Origin: Xanthobacter tagetidis
GTDB taxonomy: Bacteria; Pseudomonadota; Alphaproteobacteria; Rhizobiales; Xanthobacteraceae
Assembly (NCBI RefSeq): GCF_003667445.1
Contig: NZ_RCTF01000001.1
Location: 62,001-126,000 of the forward strand
Length of the DNA: 64,000 nucleotides
Reading direction: 5' to 3'
Below, in pieces: positions 28,346 to 37,506 of this stretch. A program made the translations under genes and the position numbers. Positions within the stretch are counted from its first letter, which is position 1; the number at the start of each line of letters is the position of its first letter. The notes beneath the pieces were generated by a model, which saw only the letters and a list, made by a program, of their open reading frames with translations, ran no database searches and was not told the origin of the DNA.

Positions 28346-28434
28346 GACAAGGTCCGCGCCGGGCGGGGTGCCTCGGTTCTGCGTCCCTTCACGCCCGCTC
28401 GCGCAGGCGGCCTCGCACCCATGGAATCTGCCAG

Positions 28435-28875
28435 GTGGAGCGCGCCGCGCCGTCTTCCCCCGTGACCGACGAGACCGCCTCCGCGGCGCCCGCCCCCGCG
28501 GAGCGCCCGGCCGCGCCGGTGACGCTGTTCGTCTGCGTCACCTGCGGCGCCGAGGGCGACGGCAGGCCGGCCCGAGGCGAGGCGCTGCTGGCGGCTGCCC
28601 GTGCCGAGGGCGCCCGGGCTGCGGCGGCCATCGAGCCCGTGCGGTGCCTCGCCAATTGCAAGCGCGCGCTCTCGGCCGCGATCGTCCGCGCCGACGGCTG
28701 GACCTATGTGTTCGGCGACCTCGACGGCGCGAGCGCACCCGACCTCATCGAAGGCGCGCGCCTGCTCGCCGCGGCCGAAGACGGCCTCATGCCCTGGCGC
28801 GGCCGGCCCGAGCGCCTGAAGCGCGGCATGGTGGCGCGCATTCCGCCTCTCTTTCCCAGCAAGGACCGTCCATGA
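28435..28875 (+). CDS. DUF1636 metal-binding-type protein, CobW-associated
   Basis: 146 residues from a GTG at 28435; another in-frame GTG lies at 28462 and the true start is uncertain. The DUF1636 core runs from LFVCVTCG (two Cys) through VRCLANCKRALSAAI (two more Cys), WTYVFGDLD and a C-terminal PWRGRPERLKRGMVARIPPL. The four Cys suggest a metal or Fe-S site. The family is nearly always next to cobW in aerobic cobalamin clusters. Its role, perhaps cobalt handling or redox, is unproven. First gene after the riboswitch and overlapping cobW by four bases. Confidence 0.82.
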   Translation: MERAAPSSPVTDETASAAPAPAERPAAPVTLFVCVTCGAEGDGRPARGEALLAAARAEGARAAAAIEPVRCLANCKRALSAAIVRADGWTYVFGDLDGASAPDLIEGARLLAAAEDGLMPWRGRPERLKRGMVARIPPLFPSKDRP

Positions 28876-29906
28876 CCGCGCCCTCCCTCGCCCGCGTGCC
28901 CTGCACCATCGTCACCGGCTTCCTCGGCTCGGGAAAGACGACCCTGATCCGCCACATGCTGGAGAATGCCGGCGGCCGGCGCCTCGCGGTGATCGTCAAC
29001 GAGTTCGGCGACGTGGGCATCGACGGGGAGATCCTGAAGGGCTGCGGCGTCGAGGCCTGCGCGGAAGAGGACATCGTCGAGCTGGCCAACGGCTGCCTGT
29101 GCTGCACGGTCGCGGACGACTTCGTGCCGGCGCTGGACAAGATCCTCGCCCGCGCGCCCGACCACATCCTGATCGAGACCTCGGGCCTCGCGCTGCCGAA
29201 GCCTTTGGTTCAGGCCTTCCAGTGGCCGGCTGTGAAGAGCCGGGTGACGGTGGACGGCGTCGTGGCCGTGGTGGACGGCCCCGCGCTTGCCGAAGGGCGC
29301 GTCGCCAGCGATCACGACGCGCTCGACGCCCAGCGCGCCGCCGACGCGAGCCTCGACCACGAGGATCCGGTGGAGGAGGTGTTCGACGACCAGATCGCCT
29401 GCGCCGACCTCGTCGTCATCTCCAAGGGCGACCTGATCGACGGCGCCGCAGCCGAGGCCGCCGGCGCCCGCATCGCCGCCCATCTGCCGCGCGCCGTGAA
29501 GGTGATCACGGTCACGCAGGGCAAGGTCGATCCCGCCGCGCTGCTCGGCCTCGGCCTCGCCGTGGAGGACGAGATCGACGCCCGCCGCACCCACCACGAC
29601 GACGAAGAGGACCACGACCACGACGATTTCGACAGCTTCGTCGTGCCGCTTCCCGAGATCGCCGACCCGGCCGATCTCGCCGGGCGGGTGGCGCGCGCCG
29701 CCGAGGCTGTCGACGTTCTTCGGGTGAAGGGCTTTGCGGCGGTGGCCGGCAAGCCCATGCGCCTCCTGGTGCAGGGCGTCGGCCCGCGCGTGTCGCACCA
29801 TTTCGACCGGCCGTGGGGCGCGGGCGAGGCACGGCGCGGCGCGCTGGTGGTGATCGGCCTCAAGGGCTTCGACCGCACGGCGGTGGAGCAGGCGATCCTC
29901 GGCTGA
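28872..29906 (+). CDS. cobW: CobW, GTP-dependent metallochaperone of cobalamin synthesis
   Basis: 344 residues. G3E-family GTPase: P-loop TGFLGSGKTTL at 15-25, the metal-binding GCLCCTV near 75-81, ETSGLALPKP, and SKGDL as the guanine-specificity motif. A His/Asp-rich linker (HHDDEEDHDHDD) precedes the CobW C-terminal domain. It is thought to deliver Co2+ to CobN. Translation is coupled to the DUF1636 gene. Confidence 0.95.
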   Translation: MTAPSLARVPCTIVTGFLGSGKTTLIRHMLENAGGRRLAVIVNEFGDVGIDGEILKGCGVEACAEEDIVELANGCLCCTVADDFVPALDKILARAPDHILIETSGLALPKPLVQAFQWPAVKSRVTVDGVVAVVDGPALAEGRVASDHDALDAQRAADASLDHEDPVEEVFDDQIACADLVVISKGDLIDGAAAEAAGARIAAHLPRAVKVITVTQGKVDPAALLGLGLAVEDEIDARRTHHDDEEDHDHDDFDSFVVPLPEIADPADLAGRVARAAEAVDVLRVKGFAAVAGKPMRLLVQGVGPRVSHHFDRPWGAGEARRGALVVIGLKGFDRTAVEQAILG

Positions 29907-29930
29907 GGCTGGAACGCGAGCGAAACCGCC

Positions 29931-32900
29931 ATGCACCTCCTCTCCACCACGTCCGCGACACTGGAGGACCTCGCCGAGCCGGTGGACCTCGCCCAGGCAC
30001 CCGCGGACATGGTGGCGCTCTCCTTCGCCGACAGCGACCTCCTCGCGCTCGCCGCAGCATGGCGGGCTGGTCGCGGCCGCCTGCCGAGCCTGCGCCTCGT
30101 GCGGCTGAAGGACCTCAGGCACCCCATGTCGGTGGATCTGTGGCTGGAGAAGGTCGCGGCCCACGCCAAGGTGATCGTGGTGCGCCAGCTGGGCGGGCTC
30201 GACTGGTGGCGCTACGGAGCAGAGCGCCTCGCGACGCTGGCGCGGGAGAAGGGCATCGCGCTGGCGCTGCTGCCGGGCGAGGACCAGGACGATGCCCGCC
30301 TCGCCGCGCTCTCGACGCTGCCGCCTATCGAGCTGGCGCGCTGGCTCGCTTATTTCCGCGCCGGCGGGCCGGACAATCTCTCCGGCCTCCTCGACTGCAT
30401 GGCCTTCGCCGCTGGCGCCCAGGGGGAGACGCCGCCTGCCCCTCGGCCGGTTCCGCCCTCCGGCCTGCTCACGCGCGCGCCGGACGGCGCCTTCTCGCTC
30501 GCCGGCGCCGCCCTGGCGCCCGAGGGTCCGGCGGCGCTGCTGATCCTCTACCGCTCCATGTGGCTGGCCGGCGACGCCGCCCCGCTGGAGCGGCTCGCCG
30601 ATGCGCTCGCCGCACGCGGCCTTGCGCCGGTGCCGCTGTTCGTGTCGAGCCTCAAGGCCGCCGGCTGCCGCGCGGCGGTGCGCGACGCCGTCGCCCGCTT
30701 CGATCCCGCATTGGTCATCACCGCCACCGCCTTCGCCGCCGGGGAGGCGGAAGGTCTGTTCGCGCCCGGCGGCCCGCCGGTGCTCCAGGCGGTGCCCGCC
30801 ACCACGGCGCGCGCGGCGTGGGACGCGAGCCCGCGCGGCCTGTGCGCCGCCGACCTCGCCATGCACGTGGTGCTGCCGGAACTGGACGGGCGGGTGCTGG
30901 CCGGCGCCCTCTCCTTCAAGGATTTGGCGGCCGAGGACGCCGACCTCGGCTTCTCCGCCGCCGTGAACCGCCCGGAAGACGCGCTCATCGCGCAGGTGGC
31001 GGACCGCGCTTCGGCCTTCGCCCGCCTCGCGGCAACGCCGCGCGCCGAGCGGCGCCTGTGCGTGATCCTGCCCGACTATCCCGGCGCGCCCGGCCGCACC
31101 GGCTATGCGGTGGGCCTCGACGTGCCCGAGAGTGCCCGCCGGCTGCTTCACCTGCTCCAGGACGCCGGCTACGGCGTCGGCCCGGTGCCCGACGATGCCC
31201 GTGCGCTGCTGGAGGCGCTGAAGCCGGCGCCGGCGCTTGCCCACGCGGCCTATGCGGCGCACTTCGCCCGCCTGCCCGAGACGGCGCGCGATGCGGTGAC
31301 AGCCGCGTGGAGCGCGCCGGAGGCGGATCGCGACCTTGAGGCCGGCGCCTTCCAGGTGCGCCACGCCACCTTCGGCAACGTCACCATCGCGCTCGCCCCG
31401 GACCGGGGAACGAGCCTCGACCGACGCGCGGACTATCACGACCCGGCGCTGCCGCCGCGCCATGCCCTCCTCGCCTTCGGCGCCTGGCTGCAGCAAGGGC
31501 TCGATGCCCACGCCGTGGTGCATCTCGGCGCGCACGGCACGCTCGAATGGCTGCCGGGCAAGGCGGTGGCGCTCACCCCGGCCTGCTTCCCGCAGATAGC
31601 CACCGCGGCGCTGCCGGTGGTCTATCCCTTCATCGTCTCCAACCCGGGAGAGGCGGCGCAGGCGAAGCGGCGGCTGGCCGCGCTCACCATCGGCCACCTG
31701 CCGCCGCCGCTCGCGGGCGCCGGGCTGACCGAGGCGGAGGCGCGGCTGGAGCGCCTGGTGGACGAATATGCCCAGGCGGACGGCCTCGACCGACGCCGCC
31801 GCGAGCGGCTCGCGTCGCTCATCGTGGCGACCGCGCGCGAGAGCGGGCTTGCCGCCACCGCAGGGATCGCGGGCGAGAGCGATCCGGACGAGGCGCTGCG
31901 CCGCATCGACGCCTGGCTGTGCGACCTGAAGGACCTCGCGGTGAAGGACGGCCTGCACGTCTTCGGGGCGGTGCCGGACGACGAACCGGACCCGCTGCGC
32001 CACGCCAGCGCCGCGGCGGAGCGTGCCGCGCTCATCGCCGCGCTCGACGGCCGCTTCGTCGCCGCCGGCCCGGCCGGCACGCCGGGGCGGGGACGCGCGG
32101 ACGTCCTGCCCACCGGACGCAATCTCTTCACCGCCGATCCGCGCGCGGTGCCCACCCCCACCGCCTGCGACCTCGCGCGGCTCCAGGCGGACGAGATCGT
32201 GCGCGCCTTCCTCCAGGAACAGGGCGACTTCCCGCGCACTTTGGTGCTCGATCTGTGGGGCAGCGCGGCGCTGCGCACCGGTGGCGAGGAGATGGCGCAG
32301 GGCCTGTGGCTGATGGGCTGCCGCCCGCTGTGGGACGCCGCCACCGGACGCGTCACCGGCATCGAGGTGCTGCCGCCCGCCGCGCTCGGCCGGCCGCGCA
32401 TCGACGTCACCTTCCGCATCTCCGGCCTGTTCCGCGACGTGTTCCCCGCCCAGCTGGCGCTGCTCGACGCCGCCGCGCGGGCGGTGGCGGCGCGCACGGA
32501 GGAGGAGGCCGCCGACAACCCGCTTGCCGCCGCGGTCGCGGCGGGGGGCGATGCGGCGCGCATCTTCGGCTCGGCGCCGGGCGCCTATGGCTCCGGCATC
32601 GAGGCGAGGCTCGCCCGCGGCGCGTTCGAGGACCGCGCCGATCTGGGCCGCGACTATCTCGCCGCCGCATCCCACGCATTCGGCGGCGCCGAGGGCACCG
32701 CGCGGCCGGCGCCCGGCGCCTTCGCGGACCGCATGGCGGAGGCGGACGGCCTGGTGCACGGCTGGGACGACGCCGCGCGCGATCTGCTGGACGGCGGCGC
32801 CGACGCCGCCTTCGTCGGCGGCTTCGCGGCGGCGGCCCATGCACTCGGCCGCAAGGCCCATCTGGTGATGCTCGACACCCGCGACCCCGCCCGCCCGCGC

Positions 32901-33257
32901 GGGCGCTCGCTCGGCGAGGCGCTCGCTCTGCTGGTCCATGGCCGCGTCTCCCCGGTCTTCATCGCCGGCCAGATGCGCCACGGCCCGCGCGGCGCGGCGG
33001 AGCTTGTGGAGACCGTCGACCGGCTGGTGGCCTTCGCCGAGACCACCGAGGCCGTGCCCTCCGCCCTGCTCGACCGGCTCCACGCGGCCTATCTCGGCGA
33101 CGGCAACGTGCGCGCCTTCCTGCTCGACCAGAACCCCGAGGCGGCGCAGGCCATGGCAGCGCGCTTCGCGGACGCGCGCCGCCGCGGCCTGTGGCACCCG
33201 CGCCGCAACGACCTCGACGCCGACCTCGCCGCGCTCCGGGCGGAGGCGGCGCAATGA
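29931..33257 (+). CDS. cobN: Aerobic cobaltochelatase subunit CobN
   Basis: 1108 residues. It inserts Co2+ into hydrogenobyrinic acid a,c-diamide together with CobS and CobT, which are not in this window. CobN/magnesium-chelatase-H landmarks include AVVHLGAHGTLEWLPGKAV (about residues 525-543), YPFIVSNPGEAAQAKRR, the LDLWGSAALRTGGEEMAQ block, and GSAPGAYGSGIEAR near 885. It is shorter than the Pseudomonas denitrificans enzyme (about 1275) but both ends are intact, so this looks like a compact form rather than a truncation. 24 bases after cobW; overlaps cobG by four. Confidence 0.94.
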   Translation: MHLLSTTSATLEDLAEPVDLAQAPADMVALSFADSDLLALAAAWRAGRGRLPSLRLVRLKDLRHPMSVDLWLEKVAAHAKVIVVRQLGGLDWWRYGAERLATLAREKGIALALLPGEDQDDARLAALSTLPPIELARWLAYFRAGGPDNLSGLLDCMAFAAGAQGETPPAPRPVPPSGLLTRAPDGAFSLAGAALAPEGPAALLILYRSMWLAGDAAPLERLADALAARGLAPVPLFVSSLKAAGCRAAVRDAVARFDPALVITATAFAAGEAEGLFAPGGPPVLQAVPATTARAAWDASPRGLCAADLAMHVVLPELDGRVLAGALSFKDLAAEDADLGFSAAVNRPEDALIAQVADRASAFARLAATPRAERRLCVILPDYPGAPGRTGYAVGLDVPESARRLLHLLQDAGYGVGPVPDDARALLEALKPAPALAHAAYAAHFARLPETARDAVTAAWSAPEADRDLEAGAFQVRHATFGNVTIALAPDRGTSLDRRADYHDPALPPRHALLAFGAWLQQGLDAHAVVHLGAHGTLEWLPGKAVALTPACFPQIATAALPVVYPFIVSNPGEAAQAKRRLAALTIGHLPPPLAGAGLTEAEARLERLVDEYAQADGLDRRRRERLASLIVATARESGLAATAGIAGESDPDEALRRIDAWLCDLKDLAVKDGLHVFGAVPDDEPDPLRHASAAAERAALIAALDGRFVAAGPAGTPGRGRADVLPTGRNLFTADPRAVPTPTACDLARLQADEIVRAFLQEQGDFPRTLVLDLWGSAALRTGGEEMAQGLWLMGCRPLWDAATGRVTGIEVLPPAALGRPRIDVTFRISGLFRDVFPAQLALLDAAARAVAARTEEEAADNPLAAAVAAGGDAARIFGSAPGAYGSGIEARLARGAFEDRADLGRDYLAAASHAFGGAEGTARPAPGAFADRMAEADGLVHGWDDAARDLLDGGADAAFVGGFAAAAHALGRKAHLVMLDTRDPARPRGRSLGEALALLVHGRVSPVFIAGQMRHGPRGAAELVETVDRLVAFAETTEAVPSALLDRLHAAYLGDGNVRAFLLDQNPEAAQAMAARFADARRRGLWHPRRNDLDADLAALRAEAAQ

Positions 33258-34645
33258 CGGCCGCCCGCCCGATCCCCCCCGAGCGGCGCGGCGCCTGCCC
33301 GGCGCTGTCGCGCCCCATGGAGACCGGCGACGGCCTGCTGGTGCGCCTGGTGCCTGCCGAGGGCGCGCTCGCCCCGGAGCAGGTCAAGGGCCTGGCCGGC
33401 GCGGCGCGCGCCTTCGGCAATGGCCTGCTGGAGGTGAGCGCACGCGGCAGCCTGCAATTGCGCGGCCTCTCGGCCGAAACCATCGACGGCCTGAGAGCCG
33501 CCGTGAATGCGCTCGCCATCGCTCCGCGCGAGAGCGTGCCGCTCGACGTGTCCCCGCTCGCCGGTCTCGATCCGTCGGAGACCGCCGATGCGCGCCCGCT
33601 GGCCCGGCGCATCGCCGCCGGCATCGCGGCGCGCGGGCTTGCGGCGCGGCTCGGCCCCAAGGTTTCGGTGGTGCTGGATAGCGGCGGCGCGATCCCGCTC
33701 GATGCATTGAGCGCCGACGTGCGGCTCGTCGCCGTGCCCGGCACCGCGCACTGGGCCTTGGCGCTGGCGGGCGACGCCGCCACCGCGCGCCCGTTCGCGG
33801 TGCTGCCGGAGGCGGAAGCGGCGGAAGCGGTGCTCGATCTTCTCGGCCGCGTCGCCGACCTCGGCACCGGCGCGCGCATGGCGGACGTGCTGGCTGGGGA
33901 TGCCAGCCTCTCCCCCACCGCAGGGGGGGAGGCGACGCCCGGACAGGAGAGGATGGCGCCCGGACGTGCCGTGCGGCCGATCGGCCGCCTTCCACTCTCG
34001 GACGGCACCGTCGCCCAGGGCATCGGCCTTCCCTTCGGCCAGATCGAGGCGGAGCCGCTCGCGGCGCTCGCTGACGCCGCCCGCCGCCTTGGCGCGCGCG
34101 ACCTTCGCCCGGCGCCGGGACGGGCGCTTCTCGCCGTGGGGCTCTCACCCGAGGGCGCAGACGCCTTCGCCGCCGAGGCGGCGACGCTCGGCTTCATCAC
34201 CGCGCCGGACGACCCGCGCCTGTCGGTCGCCGCCTGCCCCGGCGCGCCGGCCTGCCGCTCGGGCCTAGTGCCTGCGCGGGCGGCGGCGGGAGAGGTCGCG
34301 GCGGCGCTGGCGCCCATTCTCGACGGCTCGATCACGGTGCATCTTTCCGCCTGCGCCAAGGGCTGCGCGCATCCCGCGAAGGCCGCGCTGACCCTCGTGG
34401 GCATGGACGAAGGCATCGCCCTCGTGCGAGAGGGCACGGCGGGCGCGGCCATGCGGGCGGATTTCCCCCTCGCGGCGCTGCTGCCGCGGCTGGAAGCGTT
34501 GGTGCGCGCGGCGGCTGAGGGCCGCCGCGCCGGAGAAGACAGCCGCGCCGTGATGGCGCGGATTAGCCCGGCCGCCGCCGGGACGGAAAACAGGATGCCG
34601 GAAGAGACGATGGCGGAACGCAAGACATCGGGGCCCTTGGCATGA
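33254..34645 (+). CDS. cobG: Precorrin-3B synthase CobG
   Basis: 463 residues. A nitrite/sulfite-reductase-like Fe-S monooxygenase that hydroxylates precorrin-3A using O2, which marks the aerobic route. N-terminal ferredoxin-like half-domain (RGACPALSRPMETGDGLLVRL), and C-terminal cluster Cys residues in VAACPGAPACRSG and LSACAKGCAHPAKAALT. Between about residues 215 and 240 is a Ser/Pro/Gly insert (LSPTAGGEATPG) encoded by a hairpin-forming palindrome. The C-terminus is extended by about 25 residues. Coupled by four-base overlaps to cobN and cobH. Confidence 0.93.
   Translation: MTAARPIPPERRGACPALSRPMETGDGLLVRLVPAEGALAPEQVKGLAGAARAFGNGLLEVSARGSLQLRGLSAETIDGLRAAVNALAIAPRESVPLDVSPLAGLDPSETADARPLARRIAAGIAARGLAARLGPKVSVVLDSGGAIPLDALSADVRLVAVPGTAHWALALAGDAATARPFAVLPEAEAAEAVLDLLGRVADLGTGARMADVLAGDASLSPTAGGEATPGQERMAPGRAVRPIGRLPLSDGTVAQGIGLPFGQIEAEPLAALADAARRLGARDLRPAPGRALLAVGLSPEGADAFAAEAATLGFITAPDDPRLSVAACPGAPACRSGLVPARAAAGEVAAALAPILDGSITVHLSACAKGCAHPAKAALTLVGMDEGIALVREGTAGAAMRADFPLAALLPRLEALVRAAAEGRRAGEDSRAVMARISPAAAGTENRMPEETMAERKTSGPLA
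33906..33932. repeat. Palindromic hairpin element inside cobG
   Basis: Ten-bp stem (GCCTCTCCCC / GGGGGGAGGC, one T-G pair) with a seven-base loop, in frame within cobG. Elements of this 'ctctccccc...gggggag' type are normally intergenic repeats in alphaproteobacteria; here it encodes a low-complexity insert in the protein. Confidence 0.55.
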
Positions 34646-35286
34646 GCGGCGCTCCCACCGTGCCCGCCTATGAGCGCGACGGCGGCGCCATCTATGCGCG
34701 CTCCTTCGCCATCATCCGCGCCGAGGCGGATCTCTCCCGCTTCTCCGAGGACGAGGCCGACGTCGCGGTGCGCATGGTCCATGCCTGCGGGCTGGTGGAG
34801 GCGGCGCATTTCTTCCGCTTCGGTCCAGGCTTCGTTGCCGCCGCCCGCGCCGCGCTGAACGCCGGCGCGCCGATCCTGTGCGACGCGCAGATGGTGGTGC
34901 ATGGCGTCACCCGTGCCCGCCTGCCGGCGGGAAACGAGGTGATCTGCACCCTGCGCGATCCTGCGGTGCCGGCACTTGCTGAAAAGCTCGGCACCACCCG
35001 CTCGGCGGCGGCGCTGGAATTGTGGCGCGACAGGCTGGACGGCGCCGTAGTCGCCATCGGCAATGCGCCCACCGCGCTGTTCCACCTTCTGGAGATGCTG
35101 GACAAGGGCGCACCGAAGCCGGCCGCCGTCCTCGGCATGCCGGTGGGCTTCGTGGGCGCCGCCGAATCGAAGGACGAACTGGCGCAGAACCCGCGCGGCG
35201 TGCCGTTCGCCATCGTCGCGGGGCGGCTGGGCGGCAGCGCCATCACCGCCGCCGCCCTCAACGCTTTGGCGCGGAGCGGCATATGA
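34642..35286 (+). CDS. cobH: Precorrin-8X methylmutase CobH
   Basis: 214 residues. It moves the C11 methyl to C12, giving hydrogenobyrinic acid. CobH/CbiC signatures are AIYARSFAIIRAEADLS, VRMVHACGLVEAA (catalytic His in MVHACG), ILCDAQMVVHGVTR, and VLGMPVGFVGAAESKDEL. Length is standard (about 210). Start ATG overlaps the cobG stop; end overlaps cobI by four bases. Confidence 0.95.
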   Translation: MSGAPTVPAYERDGGAIYARSFAIIRAEADLSRFSEDEADVAVRMVHACGLVEAAHFFRFGPGFVAAARAALNAGAPILCDAQMVVHGVTRARLPAGNEVICTLRDPAVPALAEKLGTTRSAAALELWRDRLDGAVVAIGNAPTALFHLLEMLDKGAPKPAAVLGMPVGFVGAAESKDELAQNPRGVPFAIVAGRLGGSAITAAALNALARSGI

Positions 35287-36008
35287 GGGGCCATCTCACC
35301 GGCGTGGGCGTCGGCCCCGGCGATCCCGAGCTCATCACGCTGAAGGCGGTGCGCGCGCTCGCCGAGGCGGACGTGGTGGCCTATTTCGCCAAGGCCGGCA
35401 ACGTCAGCCACGCCCGCACCATCGCCGCCGCGCACATATCCGAGGGCACGGCGGAACTGCCGCTGCTCTATCCCGTCACCACCGAGATCCACCGCCACGA
35501 CGCCGCATACCGGGCCGCCATCAGCGCGTTCTACGACGTCTCGGCGGCGGCGGTGGCCGAGCATCTCTTGGCCGGGCGGCGGGTGGCGGTGCTGAGCGAG
35601 GGCGATCCCCTGTTCTACGGCTCCTACATGCACCTGCATGTGCGCCTCGCGCCGCGCTTTCCCTCAACCGTCATCGCCGGGGTCACCGGCATGTCCGGCT
35701 GCTGGTCGCAGGCCGGGACGCCCATCGCCCAGGGCGACGACGTGCTGATGGTAGTGCCCGGCACGCTCGACGAAGCGGAGCTGACGCGCCGCTTCCGCGA
35801 GGCGGATGCCTGCGTGGTCATGAAGGTCGGCCGCAACCTGCCGAAGATCCGCCGCGCGCTCGCCGCCGCCGGGCGGCTGGAGAAGGCGCTCTATGTGGAG
35901 CGCGGCACCATGTCCGGCTGCGCGCTGGTGCCGCTCGCGACGCGCGAGGAGACAAAGGCGCCCTATTTCTCCATCGTGCTGGTGCCGGGCTGGGAGCAGG
36001 CGGCGTGA
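35283..36008 (+). CDS. cobI: Precorrin-2 C20-methyltransferase CobI
   Basis: 241 residues. SAM-dependent tetrapyrrole methylase fold: GVGVGPGDPELITLKA at 7-22 (the family's first motif), VAVLSEGDPLFYGSYM, the substrate-side AGVTGMSGCWSQAG, and MKVGRNLPKIR near 180. It converts precorrin-2 to precorrin-3A. Overlaps cobH and cobJ by four bases each. Confidence 0.95.
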   Translation: MRGHLTGVGVGPGDPELITLKAVRALAEADVVAYFAKAGNVSHARTIAAAHISEGTAELPLLYPVTTEIHRHDAAYRAAISAFYDVSAAAVAEHLLAGRRVAVLSEGDPLFYGSYMHLHVRLAPRFPSTVIAGVTGMSGCWSQAGTPIAQGDDVLMVVPGTLDEAELTRRFREADACVVMKVGRNLPKIRRALAAAGRLEKALYVERGTMSGCALVPLATREETKAPYFSIVLVPGWEQAA

Positions 36009-36766
36009 GCGGGCGCCTCACCGTGGTGGGCCTCGGCCCCGGCGCCGCCGGGCAGATGACGCCTGAGGCGCAGGCGGCGGTGGCGCAAGCGGATGCGCTG
36101 TTCGGCTACGCCCCCTATCTCGCCCGGCTGCCGGAGCGCGCCGGCCAGAGCCGCCACGCCTCGGACAACCGCGAGGAGCTCCAGCGCGCGGGCGCTGCGC
36201 TCGACGCGGCGGCGGCGGGGGCGAAGGTGGCGATGGTCTCGGGCGGCGACCCCGGCGTGTTCGCCATGGCGGCGGCGGTGTGCGAGGCGATCGAGACCGG
36301 GCCGCCCCGCTGGCGCACGCTCGACGTGGCCGTGGTGCCGGGCGTGACCGCCATGCTGGCGGTGGCCGCGCGCGCCGGGGCCCCGCTCGGCCACGATTTC
36401 TGCGCCATCTCGCTCTCCGACAATCTGAAGCCCTGGGACCTGGTGGAGAAGCGCCTCAAGCTCGCCGCCGAGGCGGGCTTCGTCATCGCGCTCTACAATC
36501 CCGTCAGCCGGGCGCGGCCGTGGCAGCTCGGGCGCGCCTTCGACCTCCTGCGGGCGGCGCTGCCGGAAACCGTGCCGGTGGTGTTCGGCCGCGCCGCCGG
36601 GCGGGCGGACGAGGCGATCGCCGTTGTGCCGCTCGCCGAGGCGCGCGCGGAGCTCGCCGACATGGCCACCTGCATCATCGTCGGCTCGGCGGAGAGCCGG
36701 GTGGTGCATCGCGACGGCCTGCCGCCGCTGGTCTACGCCCCGCGTTCGGCGGGGCCGGCGCGGTGA
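36005..36766 (+). CDS. cobJ: Precorrin-3B C17-methyltransferase CobJ
   Basis: 253 residues from a GTG overlapping the cobI stop (GTGA). Methylase motifs VVGLGPGAAGQMTPEA at the N-terminus, VAMVSGGDPGVFAMAA, and VVPGVTAMLAVAARAGAPLGHDF. SLSDNLKPWDLVEKR and LYNPVSRARPWQL are typical of CobJ/CbiH. It makes precorrin-4 by C17 methylation with ring contraction. Its last 34 bases overlap the end of the antisense cobK gene. Confidence 0.95.
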   Translation: MSGRLTVVGLGPGAAGQMTPEAQAAVAQADALFGYAPYLARLPERAGQSRHASDNREELQRAGAALDAAAAGAKVAMVSGGDPGVFAMAAAVCEAIETGPPRWRTLDVAVVPGVTAMLAVAARAGAPLGHDFCAISLSDNLKPWDLVEKRLKLAAEAGFVIALYNPVSRARPWQLGRAFDLLRAALPETVPVVFGRAAGRADEAIAVVPLAEARAELADMATCIIVGSAESRVVHRDGLPPLVYAPRSAGPAR

Positions 36767-37506
36767 GCGAGCGTCGCCATCAGCCAGGCCTCGGCGGCGC
36801 CGATGTCATCCACCGCAGGCCCGTCCGGCATGAGCGGGCGGGCGATCAGGATCACCCCGATTCCCAGCGCGCGCGCCGCGGCGATCTTGCCGTAGGTGGC
36901 CGCGCCGCCGCTGTTCTTGGCGACGATGGCGTCGATGCCGTGGGCGGCGAGCAGCGCCCGGTCGCCCTCTTGCGTGAACGGGCCGCGGCCGAGCACGTAG
37001 CGCGCATCCGGAACCGCGAGCGGCGGCGCGATGGGATCGACGCTTCGCACCACATAGGAATGCTGCGGCGCCGCCTCCGCCGCGCGCACCTCGTTGCGCC
37101 CCAGCGCGAGGAACACGCGGCGCGGCGCGGCTCCCAAGGCGGCGATGGCGGCGGGAACGTCCACCGCCTCGCGCCAGCGGTCGCCCTCCCGTCGCTCCCA
37201 CGGCGGGCGCCGCAGCGCCAGCAGCGGCACGCCGGCGGCGGCGCAGGCCTCGGCCGCATTGGCGGAGATGCGGGCGGCGTAGGGATGGGTGGCGTCGATC
37301 ACCGCCGCGATGCCTTCCGCCTTGAGATAATCCGCGAGCCCGGTCGCCCCGCCAAACCCGCCCACGCGCACCGGCACGGGCTGCGGCGCCGGCGCGAGGG
37401 TGCGCCCGGCGAGCGAAAGCGTCACGCGCAGGCCCGGCCGGCCGGCAAGGCGCCCTGCGAGTGCGCGCGCCTCGCCCGTGCCGCCCAGAAGGAGCACATG
37501 CGCCAT
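36733..37506 (-). CDS. cobK: Precorrin-6A reductase CobK
   Basis: 257 residues on the strand opposite to the rest of the operon. NADPH-dependent reduction of precorrin-6A to dihydroprecorrin-6A (precorrin-6B). N-terminal VLLLGGTGEARALAGRL, IDATHPYAARISANAAEAC, and the C-terminal VAKNSGGAATYGKIAAARALGIGVILIARP are all CobK/CbiJ hallmarks. Its ATG (complement of 37504-37506) overlaps the cobL ATG (37505-37507) in a CCATGG, and its end overlaps cobJ by 34 bases. It needs its own promoter, which must lie inside cobL. Confidence 0.94.
   Translation of the reverse strand: MAHVLLLGGTGEARALAGRLAGRPGLRVTLSLAGRTLAPAPQPVPVRVGGFGGATGLADYLKAEGIAAVIDATHPYAARISANAAEACAAAGVPLLALRRPPWERREGDRWREAVDVPAAIAALGAAPRRVFLALGRNEVRAAEAAPQHSYVVRSVDPIAPPLAVPDARYVLGRGPFTQEGDRALLAAHGIDAIVAKNSGGAATYGKIAAARALGIGVILIARPLMPDGPAVDDIGAAEAWLMATLAHRAGPAERGA

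Noticed and set aside
28704-33254. 1516-codon open frame antisense to cobN and cobW
   Set aside because: Arg/Gly/Ala/His-rich composition with no domain; a G+C-driven shadow of the real cobN frame, which carries all CobN motifs.
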